DNA of 64,000 nt from Brachionus manjavacas (lineage: Eukaryota > Rotifera > Eurotatoria > Ploima > Brachionidae), in NCBI GenBank assembly GCA_019054805.1, contig JAHQIY010000002.1, forward strand, positions 4,712,001-4,776,000. Direction: 5' to 3'. Below the pieces are notes generated by a model. It searched no databases, was not told the origin of the DNA, and was given only the letters and a program-made list of their open reading frames with translations. The translations under genes and the position numbers were made by a program. Positions 34,898 to 47,853 of the stretch are shown one piece after another (the stretch's first letter is position 1; each line of letters opens with the position of its first letter).

Positions 34898-36059
34898 TTT
34901 TTTTTTCTAAAATCATAATAAGGAATATTAATCTTAATTCATGGATAATGACTTGTTTTATGCAACGTATATTTCTTCAAATCAACTTTTCAATTATTCT
35001 TTTTTTTAACTAATTCAACTATTTAAATTTACAATTTATATTTTTTTAAAACTATTTCAACTAATCAGCTATTTAACTTTTTAATTTTTTAAATGATGAT
35101 GACTTAATCTACTATTTTGTTTGTTGCTATTCCAATTAATTTAAATAAATTTTTCTTTTAAACACATCTTGATATTTCAGACATGATTTTGACATTTCCT
35201 ATTTCAATTTATGTCTTTTTAACTTTCTATGCATTTTGATTTTAATTTATATTTTTTTTCAGAATGAGCTCTAGCTCGGCACAGTAAACAAATAATTAAT
35301 TTCAGATTCCGACTATGCGTCCATGTTTAGTAGTAAATTTTTCACTTTTCTGCTTGTCACTTCTCGGTAGACTTTCATTTTCGAGCGTCATCAATGGACT
35401 TGTTTTATAATTGGGTTGTTACCACTACTACGTTGAGTTTCTTTCTGCTTCTTTGATTTCTTTATAACTAGTTTTTATGCTTACGTGGTCAGTTAATAAG
35501 ATTGTAATAATTATTTTACAATCGATATCATGATAAAAAAATTATCAAAATTCAAAATTGAATGCCGAGAAGGTTAGGACATTTTGAAAACAATATTCAA
35601 ACTTTTAATAAATTATTAACAAAATAAAATTTAATCAAAAATCGATTGAAAAATTTAAATTTACGTATAAATAGTATTGTGAAAAAGTTTAGAGACGATT
35701 AACCCTAGCCCTGATTTTTTTATTGTTTATTGAGTCTGAATTGGAATTAAATGGAATAGGATTGTAATTGAAGAGGATTTCAATTTTTCAGCTAATCTTT
35801 TCCTCTTCGATCAAAACTAATATAAAATCTAAAATGAAATGATAATCCATCCATTTGTTATTCTAATTAGACAAAGACAATCTCAATTTTTTTTTTGGTG
35901 TAAAAGTTAAGAAAAGGTTAGGAGTTTTTTTCTTTTTGCTCTGCCACAGGCGTAATCCCAAAAAAAATGGTTTGACGCCCTCTTAATAAAATAATTATAA
36001 AATGAGTCTCTTGGTAAAATTCTGGAACAAATTAAATCGCTTTTGAAACCAAAATGCCA
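34898..36059. other. AT-rich intergenic sequence
   Basis: No supported gene. The short minus-strand frame around 35.9-36.1 kb overlaps the start of the Tc1/mariner relic and is a shadow. Confidence 0.45.
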
Positions 36060-36560
36060 ATTTAAACTTTTTGACGTTATCTTATTAGTAAAGAGAATAG
36101 AATAAAGAATGTTATTGTTCGTCAAAATGGAAAACCATATTCCGAAATAGGGAATGATCTAGAAAGGTTCAAATCATAAAGACTATTATTGATCCATATA
36201 ATCAAACATTTTCAAACGACGATCGTCAAACTTCTTAAAGACCAAAAATTTCTATTGATAAAGATGATCACCAATCGTTTGCTAAAAAACACAGCTTCAC
36301 ATATTTTATACAAATTATCTGCAATATTTGACGGAGTGCTTAATTCTTACAGATATGTTGATATTTTAGGAAAAAACTAACTTCCATCAAATGATATAGG
36401 CCAACATATATCAGCAAGACAATGTACCTTTAGATCATGTCAAAAAAGTGAAGGAATGGCTCCAAAAGCAAAATATTGAAGTCTTATCCTGGTCTGCCAA
36501 CAGTCCAGATCTGAATTTTATTGAAAAATCATTGATTCAAAACTGCAAGTCTCTTTATAT
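36060..36560 (+). pseudogene. Tc1/mariner-family transposase relic
   Basis: Fragments of a Tc1-like DD34E transposase in shifting frames. Near 36.10-36.17 kb, IVRQNGKPYSEIGNDLE matches the N-terminal helix-turn-helix. Near 36.33-36.38 kb, VLNSYRYVDIL is the segment before the second Asp. At about 36.41-36.54 kb, YQQDNVPLDHVKKVKEWLQ then LSWSANSPDLNFIEKS carries the second Asp and the final Glu. Frameshifts and stops show it is dead. Terminal inverted repeats were not found. Confidence 0.75.
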
Positions 36561-37179
36561 TATAAAATAATTAAAAAAATTATTTATAATTAATCTAAAT
36601 TGTTACTTACGGATAAATTTGAATCTATTTAAAAAAAAAATTACAAGAATGTTGTGATCCATTCATAATCACGCTCACTGTCTTTGTATTTTTGTTCTCT
36701 CTAGTCCTTTTGTTAATTTTCTATTCTGCAGCTAGAACCCACGTTCTAGCTACTATATTAACCATCATTTTCTTTACAACGGAGGATTCCAATAAAACGT
36801 TTTTATTTAACTTGTTTAATCTCTTATTGGTTGAAGCCCTGAACCTCAAGATACCCTAAAGGTTTGGGGTTCAACAAGTGCTTAGAATTTTGTCCGAGAT
36901 TTTAATGACGCTTCAGAATCATAAAAATTGCCTTTTAAAAAAAATTCCTGAATAAATTTTCATTTTATTCTAACAAAACTTCATGTTTCAAACTTTAGCT
37001 TAAAGAATTGTTTTTTAAGCATTGTTGAAAGGATATAGTATTTTTGAGGTGGATTTTTGAATATTTTTAAAAAAAAAATTTATAAGAGCTAAGAATTTTA
37101 TCCAAGATTTAATTGACGCTTAAGAAACATTTTTAAAATTGCCATTTAAAAATCTGTAAGTTACAGATTTAGATGAGTT

Positions 37180-39345
37180 AATTATAATAACAATAATGAT
37201 AAAGAGCTACAGCAAGCGAACTTGCGGAAATGGCTTAATCGGAATCCATCTATGGTAGCTAATCGCGAAAAAATCGAGAGATAAATTAAAGAGCTACATG
37301 AAAATTACAGTGAAGAAACTGTTTTTTAAAATTTTGACGAACAAGAAAAACAAAAAAAACAAAATGCTCGCACAGCTAATTATTTTAATATCATTACAAT
37401 AACCTCCAATAAAGACAAAGAGTCATGGCCAAAAGATGCAATTAGACATGGTTTTAAGCACATCAACACGAACCCAAAATTCTACATTGCATTTACAATA
37501 TCACAACCGATTTCGATGTCGAAGATGAAGGAAACGAATCATTCATGCTTGAAAACTTTAAAATAACTAATATGATAAGAATCAAAAAAAAAAGTTATAA
37601 TCAACCTTCAAACATAATAAAAGTTATGTTAACCGATCGTGAAATAAACAGCAAACTAATTGAAGAAAAAAGGATAAAAATTGGTTATTCCGTTATTAAA
37701 ATATCATCTTGGAAATTCGACATTCAACCTGACCAATGTTACCACTGCAAAAAAATTTGGTCATTTTATGACTAATTGTCCAAATATTAATAAAAAACCT
37801 ACATGTCTTAGGTGCGCTCAAGACCGCTCTCACAAAACATGCAAAATTAACGACTCAAATGAGTTTCGATGCGCAAACTGTGGCGAAAAACACTCATCGG
37901 TCAGCAAATCATGTAGTTATTAAAAAAACAAAAGAAGATTAAATGAAAAATTAAAATTTCAGATACAAACCGTGTTGAATCTCCCACCCCGCATCAACCA
38001 GTAAACAACAATTCTCAGCAATTCATCGCTCCCGTCGCTAAACGGATCATGTTTATAATCCAAATCAAACGAAAATTTTGAAGATCATTGAGCAACAACT
38101 ACACCGAATATCGGAAATAAATGTATAACCTCGTATGTAGACAAGTGAAAAATTGGATAATATTGTTTAGAGAGAAATAATTTAATCTAGAAATTCAAAA
38201 ATTGCAGAACTTTAATCAATCCGAATCTAAACATTGAAAGCTTATCAACAGACATAATAATCAAATGACGAACAAACAAATAAAGACATAAAGCTAAAAC
38301 AATGTGATTACAAATGAAGAAGAAGATATCATCCAAATTTTTGGAAATCATTTGATTTTTTTTGATTTTTTTAAAAAAATTTTTTCACCAGATTATGGAT
38401 TAAACCAAATAAATTCCATATATCTAGGCCAAATTTACTTGTCATCAAATGACCAAATGACCAAATAACCAAAGATCAATTAATTGATGCCCTAAAAAAA
38501 ACCTTATATAAAAAGCTTCTCCTGGAAAAGATAATATCAACAAAAAGCTCTTCTAAACTTAAACTCTTCAATGCCTCGCTTAAAATTGAATCCTTAACTA
38601 TAGAATGAAAAGAGTCGAAAATCAAATGATTCATAAAAAGGACAAAACACCTGAAATAGCTTCTTCCTACCGACCTATCTGATTAATTTCATGCATTGCA
38701 AAATTGTACGAAAATTTAATAAATAATAAACTAATTAGTTGACTAGAAAACAAAAATCACTTGCCATCGTGCCAATCAGGATTTAGAAAAAATATGAGCA
38801 CTCATGACCACCTTTTTAGGCTGTACAAACCAATCATTCACGGTTTCATTGAAAAATTCAAGATAGGGTTAATATTTTTTTACCTTGAAAAAGCATTCGA
38901 CAAAATAAATCACAAAGCGATCTTATTTAAACTTAAATCAATTTAAACTGAATTCCAGACTTTATTACTGGATCCAAAACTTTCTAAGCGTGCGTAAATT
39001 TTTCGTTTACTTTAAAAATTTTAAATCACAGGATTTTTACATCACTTCCCACTTCGATTTTCAATATTTTTCAGCGACGTCGTTACTAATCTACCAAAAA
39101 AATACCTTAAGCGCTATTTACTAGCGATTTGACAATTTGGTTCACAGAAAATAATCTCAAGAAAATAGAAAATAACCTACAAGAAGCCATTTACTGCTCT
39201 CGGTCATTCCAGCAGCTTTCGAACTTTTTAAATTTTTTAACGACTAACTCGTGGTTAATCATTTGGCTGAAAGGAAGGACTAAGATCCGTTCCAAACTGC
39301 CGAACTTTATTTTTAAAAAAAAATAAATAATAATAAATAAAATTT
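37180..39345 (+). mobile_element. Decayed non-LTR retrotransposon with zinc-knuckle ORF1 and RT fragments
   Basis: Order on the plus strand: an ORF1-like part with three Cys-His knuckles at 37.73-37.92 kb (CYHCKKFGHFMTNC after correcting a +1 shift in an A run near 37750, then CLRCAQDRSHKTC and CANCGEKHSSVSKSC), then RT pieces at 38.67-38.95 kb (SYRPI, SGFRKNMSTHDHLFRLYK and the motif-A remnant FYLEKAFDKINH), then a motif-C remnant and LTIWFTENNLKKIENNLQEA at 39.12-39.33 kb. It ends in a TAA-rich tail (39312-39345). Many stops and a large internal deletion make it non-functional. It resembles Jockey-type elements. Confidence 0.75.
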
Positions 39346-39949
39346 AAATAAAAATATCATTAGAAAATGTTAGTTGCAGATTATTTCTCATTTATCAACC
39401 ATTTCTTCATTCTTTTTAATTGATTTTTATCTTGATAATTCAAATGAATTCTTTAAAAATCATTAAAAATTGGCATTTGTTCAGTTTAAAAAGTTAAATT
39501 GTTTTTAATCTGACAAGTTTTCAAAATTGTCTTCAAATTTTTGTTAAATGGTCATATAAGATTAAACAAAAATTAAGAGATTTGAAAAAGACACAATTAA
39601 TGTGTTTTTTTTGTCTTTTCAAGTCTTCACTAATTATTTATTTGATTTTATGATTTAATCAAGAATGCTTATAGATTAAAAATGACCTTTTAAAATTTTT
39701 TTAAAGTGTGCGGGTTTTAAAAAAGTAACAAAATTATCCTTAATCTCGAAATCTAAATCTTCTTTTAATGCAATAAATGTCTAAGCAACGCATGCATGGA
39801 ACAATTCCCCTAAAAAATTCAATAAATTTAAAGTTAATTCTCAATTAAAAATAGTTTAAAAAGGAAAGAAATAAATTTTTACCATTTTTAAATTTTTTGA
39901 TAAAATCATAATTGGAAAGAGAACATCATTTCAATTAGTAGTAAAGGGT

Positions 39950-40580
39950 AGGCTACAAGTCGCGAATTGCATGCAGGATAATGCAAAACGCGATGGGTGA
40001 CGACACCCTGTATGGTAGCTCTTGCCGTAATTAAGTTGCTGTTTTGTCAAGCTAGTTTTTAACTTCGTTGGTACTTTTTGCGGTGATTATGGAGTCGTAA
40101 AGATCGTTCCAGTCATTGACAATTCGGTTGCAGAAAAAGTTATGCCGTTGATTACAGCCCTTCACCAATTCTCGTGTCAATCTCACTCTTCTATTGCCTA
40201 TTGGCGCAGAAATGGAAGTCGGTGCGGCAAATTCAACATGCTCTATTCCTTTTGCAATTTTAAACTGCTATATCAAAACGCCCCCCTTTAGATTGGTCAA
40301 ACCCAGCTTTTTGCAACGATCAACATAGTTTTCTCGTTGTTACCTCGATAGGATAAGAAGGGCCGCTAATTTCAAAACTGTCCATGAAATTACTATTGCG
40401 TTTACCACAGTGCATAATTCGGCATTTCCTGAAGTTAAGCTTCATCGACCAATCATTTCACCACTTCTGCACGGCCTCTAGATCGTGTTGAAGCCATACA
40501 AAGTCTTCAACATTACGAGCTGTTGTCAAGATCTTGCTGTCGGAAAAAGTTTGCAAGTATTCAGAGTAGTATTTGGTAAG
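39950..40580 (-). pseudogene. Antisense RT C-terminal fragment of a non-LTR retrotransposon
   Basis: Read on the minus strand from 40.58 to 39.95 kb it gives TFSDSKILTTARN (remnant after the YADD motif), LQHDLEAVQKW, MKLNFRKCRIMHCG and finally RRVRLTRELVK-, NFFCNRIVNDWNDLYDS-type sequence, the standard order in CR1/L2/Jockey RTs. Stops and shifts are present. It is the natural downstream continuation of the antisense RT piece found inside each tandem unit (41.6-42.3 kb), so both may come from one element now split by the array. Confidence 0.65.
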
Positions 40581-40628
40581 TCTTTAATAAATATAATAAA
40601 TAATAATAATAACTATAAATATAAATAA

Positions 40629-41610
40629 TAACGAAAGAACCAAAAGAGATATCACATCTTCTAAATAAATGTTATAAAGATGTGTTTGTTATTAAACTAA
40701 ATGGGGAGCTTCCACTTTTTGTAGTTGAACTTAATGAAAACTGTTCAAAATATATTAACATTGAACCCAATGATATTAGATATGAAGTGGTTTAAAATTA
40801 TCGTCCTGTGTCTTTAACATCAATTCCGTGCAAAATTTTGGAAAGCATAATTAGAACCAAAATTGAAGAATATCTTTATAAGAATAATATTGAATCTAAA
40901 GAATAGCATGAATTTGTCAAGAAATAGTCTTGTACATCTAATCTTCTGGAAACTCTAGATTTCATCTCAATGAGTCGAGACAAAAGTATTCCTGTTGATG
41001 TAATTCCGCCAGATTTTGCGAAAGCATTTGATACTGCTCCGCACAGACGACTAATAGCTAAATTGAAAGCGTATAGCTTTGATTGTCTGAAATTAAAATG
41101 GATTGAAGCTTTTTTGAAAAAAAGAACACAATTAGTTGTTCAAGGTGAAATTTAGTCAGATTTGGTTGATATTTTAAGCGGTGTACCTCAGGGGTCAGTG
41201 ATTGGTCCACTATTGTTCGTTTTGTATTTCAATGATCTATCAAAAGGAATAAAGAATGTTTTCAAAATGTATCCTGATGATACTAAAATATTCTCGAAAA
41301 CGGTATCAGAAATAAGCGCAATGAAACTAAAATCTCCGATTTAATTTTCAAGTTGACTCAAGATGGCTTCTTCTCTTCAACACATCAAAATGTGTGGTTA
41401 TGCATTATGATCATAAAAGCAAAAAATTCTTTTATTTTATTAATGATAAGCAGTTATCAACGTCAGAAACTGATAGAGATCTTGGAGTTATTTTGATTAC
41501 AAATCTTAAATGGAAAATCAAGTGATAGAGGCAACAAACAAAACAATCAAATGTTGGGTCGCATCAGGAAATCATTCGCTCATTTTGATTGTAGGTTATA
41601 TAGATCAAAG
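40629..41610 (+). pseudogene. Non-LTR reverse transcriptase palm fragment, copy 1
   Basis: Reads NYRPVSLTSIPCKILES, then DFAKAFDTAPHRRL (motif A), SGVPQGSVIGPLLFVLYFND (motif B region) and YPDDTKIF where active RTs have YADD. Stops interrupt it after RYEVV, at SKE*HEF, KK*SC and GEI*SDL. CR1/L2/Jockey-like by pattern. Dead. Confidence 0.85.
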
Positions 41611-42300
41611 TATTTAATTTTTTTGTCCTCTTTTGGAATTTTCCACACACTCTATACACTTCTTGTTTATGTAGTAAGCCTTGATGCGACACCTTATCTA
41701 ACGTTTTCTCAAAGTCTAGAAAGTACAGGGGTTTTCTACTTAAGCTGAGTGTAATGAATGAAGTCGATGGTCTAAAGTAAATTGGTAGTACAAGATTTTC
41801 TCTAGACAAAACCGTGTTGCTGTTTGCTAATAAGTCCATTCGTATGCGAATGAGACGTAAGATTGGTACATACAATTTACTCCAACGTCTTGCAGACAAT
41901 TGACGTGAGTGAAATTGGTCGAAAGTTGGCCGGATCTAGTCGACTGCCTTTTTTGTAGAGGGGGCTAACATTCGCCTCTCGCCAAGAACTTGGAAGCTAA
42001 CCATTACTTAGAGACAAATTGAACAGAACGGTCAATGGGGTTGTGAACGCATATGCGAATTCTCTAAGTACAGTTGAAGAAACTCAAACGCCACCCGGAG
42101 ATTCGTGATGATCTAGTTTTTTAAGGTTTTTTAATAGTTCAACTTCGCTTATCTGGAAGGTGTCCAATGCCGTCTTTGTGCGAACTCAGGGAGAATGGCG
42201 TTGTCAAATTGATTGTTAAGGGAGTTTGGCACCAATACACCATCTGTTTGAGTCACTTCAGATTTTTCAATAATTTCAGAGACAACTCCCTTTGAGAATC
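41600..42300 (-). pseudogene. Antisense RT fragment of a second non-LTR element, copy 1
   Basis: On the minus strand: SEIIEKSEVTQTDG, then DPANFRPISLTSIVCKTLE, HGFV*RKSCTTNLL*T and DFEKTLDKVSHQGLL (motif A). Related to the sense RT but clearly a different sequence. It interrupts the sense RT immediately after LGRIRKSFAHFDCRLYRSKY. Multiple stops. Confidence 0.75.
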
Positions 42301-42879
42301 AAATTATCATAAATTTACTCGTTGATGGTATTCAATTTTACTATTCTATGATCGAAAATAATAATGATAGAGTCAACAAAATTTGAAAGGAAACGACGAA
42401 AACTTTTAAATGTCTCATAAACCAAGTTTTTTTCCATGTGAAAAAAAAATCTTTGGAAAGGTTAAAATAAATTTTTTTTTTTTTAAATTGCCTAGAAAAT
42501 GACCCAATTATTTTACTTAATTTGATGGCATTTTCTCATTCATTTCCCTAAATAATTTCCATAAAGGAGTTAGACTCAAGATCGATCATTTATTTTAATC
42601 ATTGGTGTACTTATCGAGATAGATTGAGTCTAAAACCTTTCAAAATGCAGAAAATGGTCAATGGATTGAGAAGAAGACTTTGCAAAGACAAAGCAATTTT
42701 TAGTTAAAACCGAAAATTAAAAAAAAATTAAAAATATGAAGATTTTTGGCTTAATTTTGATGAATTATTGCAATTGAATAAATTCATTACTATAAAATGA
42801 ATTTCTTTAGAATTGAATTTATATTTAATTGAAATCAATTCGAAAAATTGGGAATCTAGCACTTGTTCATGCAATTGCT

Positions 42880-45215
42880 GCAGAGAACTTCAAAAAGACG
42901 CTTACAATTAGAATTTCGTCCTTTTGAACCTTTATCCGGATTTTCAGTTTTAAAATAGTGGTGTTTGTTTTTGACTGTTCTATTAACCAGTATTGTAAAT
43001 TTTTTATTTGCCGTAAATTGGTTTACTACTAAATAAAGCATTACTAACATAGATAGTTTAAACCCAGCTATAGAAGGAGATGCAAAAACGAGAAAATCAA
43101 AGAAAGAGATTTTAACAGACAGAAAAGCAGCGGATAAAGAAAAAATAAAACAAATACTGACGACTACCAAATACAAACGTTAAAGCATACAATTTGTATA
43201 GAAAGGAAAAAAGTGATGGACGCAGAGGTGGGTTGTATGTCTCTACATTGATGAAAACATCGACTCATAATTAAATGATGCAGGTTTTAATTTAAGTAAA
43301 ATAGAAAGAATTTGGTTAGTGGCATAATTGACTAGGAAAATTATTTAGTTGGCTGTCTTTGTAGGCAAAACGTTTTTGTGATATGAACGATTTTGATTTA
43401 GTCTTCAGACAAGCTAAAGACTATCTGGATAAAAGAGGTTTTAAGGATTTTAATTAAATGAGCGACTTTAAATTTCAATCAATCCTGTGGTCAAATGAAT
43501 GTGTGTAAGAAATCTTAAACGAAAATGGCATCAATCATAAATTCAGAGAGACGCTAAGAGGCACTCTTCTATATCAACAAGAAAATATCCCAACATTTCA
43601 AATGTCAAACGAAAAAGCTATCAACAGTTTGGATTTGATTTTCACGACTCAGCTTCGCGGTGTGTATGCAATCGATACAAAATTTGTGCTTGGTAACATT
43701 AATAAAGGACATCTGGTTATCTTTTACAATTTTGTTCTCAAAAACAAGGTTAGTAAGGATCATATACCGGTAAAAAATTTGTTTCTAGTAAAGCTGACTT
43801 TTCTCAAAAAATTTCTCATTTTTTTATCAAAAATTGATTGGGTTCACTTATTTGAGAATTTAAATATCCAGGAAATGTACAATCAGTTTATTTTATATGT
43901 GAGCGAAGCTAGTAATTGATACATTCCAGTAACGGATGGCTCTAAAAAGAAATGTATCTCAAAACCTTGGAATAAAGATGATCTCAAGATCTTAATTAGA
44001 AATAAAAAAAATCTAAGATACAGGAACTGTCAATGAAACTAAAATGATATGAATCTTTTTAATGATTACAAACGTATCTGTGAATTAGTTTTTTCGGAAA
44101 TAAAAAGAGCCAGAATAACTTATGAACAAAATTTAGTGGAAAAAGCAAAGAAGAATCAAAAATTATTTTACAAATACCTAAATGATCAACAAGTGATCAG
44201 AGAATCAATCAAAGCATTTAAAAAGTCAAACAATGAATTAACGAAAGAACCAAAGAGATATCACATCTTCTAAATAAATGTTATAAAGATGTGTTTGTTA
44301 TTAAACTAAATGGGGAGCTTCCACTTTTTGTAGTTGAACTTAATGAAAACTGTTCAAAATATATTAACATTGAACCCAATGATATTAGATATGAAGTGGT
44401 TTAAAATTATCGTCCTGTGTCTTTAACATCAATTCCGTGCAAAATTTTGGAAAGCATAATTAGAACCAAAATTGAAGAATATCTTTATAAGAATAATATT
44501 GAATCTAAAGAATAGCATGAATTTGTCAAGAAATAGTCTTGTACATCTAATCTTCTGGAAACTCTAGATTTCATCTCAATGAGTCGAGACAAAAGTATTC
44601 CTGTTGATGTAATTCCGCCAGATTTTGCGAAAGCATTTGATACTGCTCCGCACAGACGACTAATAGCTAAATTGAAAGCGTATAGCTTTGATTGTCTGAA
44701 ATTAAAATGGATTGAAGCTTTTTTGAAAAAAAGAACACAATTAGTTGTTCAAGGTGAAATTTAGTCAGATTTGGTTGATATTTTAAGCGGTGTACCTCAG
44801 GGGTCAGTGATTGGTCCACTATTGTTCGTTTTGTATTTCAATGATCTATCAAAAGGAATAAAGAATGTTTTCAAAATGTATCCTGATGATACTAAAATAT
44901 TCTCGAAAACGGTATCAGAAATAAGCGCAATGAAACTAAAATCTCCGATTTAATTTTCAAGTTGACTCAAGATGGCTTCTTCTCTTCAACACATCAAAAT
45001 GTGTGGTTATGCATTATGATCATAAAAGCAAAAAATTCTTTTATTTTATTAATGATAAGCAGTTATCAACGTCAGAAACTGATAGAGATCTTGGAGTTAT
45101 TTTGATTACAAATCTTAAATGGAAAATCAAGTGATAGAGGCAACAAACAAAACAATCAAATGTTGGGTCGCATCAGGAAATCATTCGCTCATTTTGATTG
45201 TAGGTTATATAGATC
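42880..45215 (+). pseudogene. Non-LTR element, endonuclease through RT, spanning units 1 and 2
   Basis: An APE-type endonuclease remnant is visible in pieces: DGRRGGLYVS near 43.22 kb, a DFDLVFRQAKDYLDKRGFKD segment near 43.39-43.45 kb, and SLDLIFTTQLRGVYAID near 43.63 kb. It continues through the linker (43.6-44.27 kb, FNDYKRICELVFSEIKRARI) into the RT palm (44.3-45.2 kb, same motifs as copy 1). Frames shift repeatedly. The minus-strand frame at 42856-43176 is a shadow of this region. Confidence 0.75.
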
Positions 45216-47853
45216 AAAGTATTTAATTTTTTTGTCCTCTTTTGGAATTTTCCACACACTCTATACACTTCTTGTTTATGTAGTAAGCCTTGATGCGACA
45301 CCTTATCTAACGTTTTCTCAAAGTCTAGAAAGGACAGGGGGTTTTCTACTTAAGCTGAGTGTAATGAATGAAGTCGATGGTCTAAAGTAAATTGGTAGTA
45401 CAAGATTTTCTCTAGACAAAACCGTGTTGCTGTTTGCTAATAAGTCCATTCGTATGCGAATGAGACGTAAGATTGGTACATACAATTTACTCCAACGTCT
45501 TGCAGACAATTGACGTGAGTGAAATTGGTCGAAAGTTGGCCGGATCTAGTCGACTGCCTTTTTTGTAGAGGGGCTAACATTCGCCTCTCGCCAAGAACTT
45601 GGAAGCTAACCATTACTTAGAGACAAATTGAACAGAACGGTCAATGGGGTTGTGAACGCATATGCGAATTCTCTAAGTACAGTTGAAGAAACTCAAACGC
45701 CACCCGGAGATTCGTGATGATCTAGTTTTTTAAGGTTTTTTAATAGTTCAACTTCGCTTATCTGGAAGGTGTCCAATGCCGTCTTTGTGCGAACTCAGGG
45801 AGAATGGCGTTGTCAAATTGATTGTTAAGGGAGTTTGGCACCAATACACCATCTGTTTGAGTCACTTCAGATTTTTCAATAATTTCAGAGACAACTCCCT
45901 TTGAGAATCAAATTATCATAAATTTACTCGTTGATGGTATTCAATTTTACTATTCTATGATCGAAAATAATAATGATAGAGTCAACAAAATTTGAAAGGA
46001 AACGACGAAAACTTTTAAATGTCTCATAAACCAAGTTTTTTTCCATGTGAAAAAAAATGAAAAAAAATCTTTGGAATAGTAAAAATAAATTTTTTTTTAA
46101 ATTGCCTAGAAAATGACCCAATTATTTTACTTAATTTGATGGCATTTTCTCATTCATTTCCCTAAATAATTTCCATAAAGGAGTTAGACTCAAGATCGAT
46201 CATTTATTTTAATCATTGGTGTACTTATCGAGATAGATTGAGTCTAAAACCTTTCAAAATGCAGAAAATGGTCAATGGATTGAGAAGAAGACTTTGCAAA
46301 GACAAAGCAATTTTTAGTTAAAACCGAAAATTAAAAAAAAAAATTAAAAATATGAAGATTTTTGGCTTAATTTTGATGAATTATTGCAATTGAATAAATT
46401 CATTACTATAAAATGAATTTCTTTAGAATTGAATTTATATTTAATTGAAATCAATTCGAAAAATTGGGAATCTAGCACTTGTTCATGCAATTGCTGCAGA
46501 GAACTTCAAAAAGACGCTTACAATTAGAATTTCGTCCTTTTGAACCTTTATCCGGATTTTCAGTTTTAAAATAGTGGTGTTTGTTTTTGACTGTTCTATT
46601 AACCAGTATTGTAAATTTTTTATTTGCCGTAAATTGGTTTACTACTAAATAAAGCATTACTAACATAGATAGTTTAAACCCAGCTATAGAAGGAGATGCA
46701 AAAACGAGAAAATCAAAGAAAGAGATTTTAACAGACAGAAAAGCAGCGGATAAAGAAAAAATAAAACAAATACTGACGACTACCAAATACAAACGTTAAA
46801 GCATACAATTTGTATAGAAAGGAAAAAAGTGATGGACGCAGAGGTGGGTTGTATGTCTCTACATTGATGAAAACATCGACTCATAATTAAATGATGCAGG
46901 TTTTAATTTAAGTAAAATAGAAAGAATTTGGTTAGTGGCATAATTGACTAGGAAAATTATTTAGTTGGCTGTCTTTGTAGGCAAAACGTTTTTGTGATAT
47001 GAACGATTTTGATTTAGTCTTCAGACAAGCTAAAGACTATCTGGATAAAAGAGGTTTTAAGGATTTTAATTAAATGAGCGACTTTAAATTTCAATCAATC
47101 CTGTGGTCAAATGAATGTGTGTAAGAAATCTTAAACGAAAATGGCATCAATCATAAATTCAGAGAGACGCTAAGAGGCACTCTTCTATATCAACAAGAAA
47201 ATATCCCAACATTTCAAATGTCAAACGAAAAAGCTATCAACAGTTTGGATTTGATTTTCACGACTCAGCTTCGCGGTGTGTATGCAATCGATACAAAATT
47301 TGTGCTTGGTAACATTAATAAAGGACATCTGGTTATCTTTTACAATTTTGTTCTCAAAAACAAGGTTAGTAAGGATCATATACCGGTAAAAAATTTGTTT
47401 CTAGTAAAGCTGACTTTTCTCAAAAAATTTCTCATTTTTTTATCAAAAATTGATTGGGTTCACTTATTTGAGAATTTAAATATCCAGGAAATGTACAATC
47501 AGTTTATTTTATATGTGAGCGAAGCTAGTAATTGATACATTCCAGTAACGGATGGCTCTAAAAGAAATGTATCTCAAAACCTTGGAATAAAGATGATCTC
47601 AAGATCTTAATTAGAAATAAAAAAAATCTAAGATACAGGAACTGTCAATGAAACTAAAATGATATGAATCTTTTTAATGATTACAAACGTATCTGTGAAT
47701 TAGTTTTTTCGGAAATAAAAAGAGCCAGAATAACTTATGAACAAAATTTAGTGGAAAAAGCAAAGAAGAATCAAAAATTATTTTACAAATACCTAAATGA
47801 TCAACAAGTGATCAGAGAATCAATCAAAGCATTTAAAAAGTCAAACAATGAAT
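44239..47853 (+). repeat. Tandem unit copy 2
   Basis: Same organisation as copy 1. Relative differences include one A fewer at the start (CCAAAGAG), five Gs rather than four near 45340, and an extra AAAAAATG-like insertion near 46060. Confidence 0.85.
45209..45910 (-). pseudogene. Antisense RT fragment, copy 2
   Basis: Same as the antisense piece in copy 1, with one G fewer near 45570 and an extra G near 45340 that shortens the open frame. Confidence 0.72.

Larger units (their letters stand above)
40629..44238 (+). repeat. Tandem unit copy 1
   Basis: Order: sense RT palm (40.63-41.6 kb), antisense RT piece (41.6-42.3 kb), non-coding spacer (42.3-42.9 kb), sense endonuclease region (42.9-43.9 kb), sense RT N-terminal part (44.0-44.24 kb). 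The unit is therefore a circular permutation of a retroelement whose frame runs across the copy 1/copy 2 junction. Confidence 0.85.

Noticed and set aside
40860-41760. In-frame TAG codons at Gln-like positions of the RT relics as a sign of an alternative genetic code
   Set aside because: Stops also fall at Glu and other positions, frameshifts accompany them, and intact genes in the window contain no internal TAG. Simple decay explains it.
42856-43176. Minus-strand 106-codon frame, repeated at 46472-46792
   Set aside because: It overlaps the sense endonuclease region of the retroelement. Its hydrophobic stretches are what reverse-complement AT-rich coding DNA gives.
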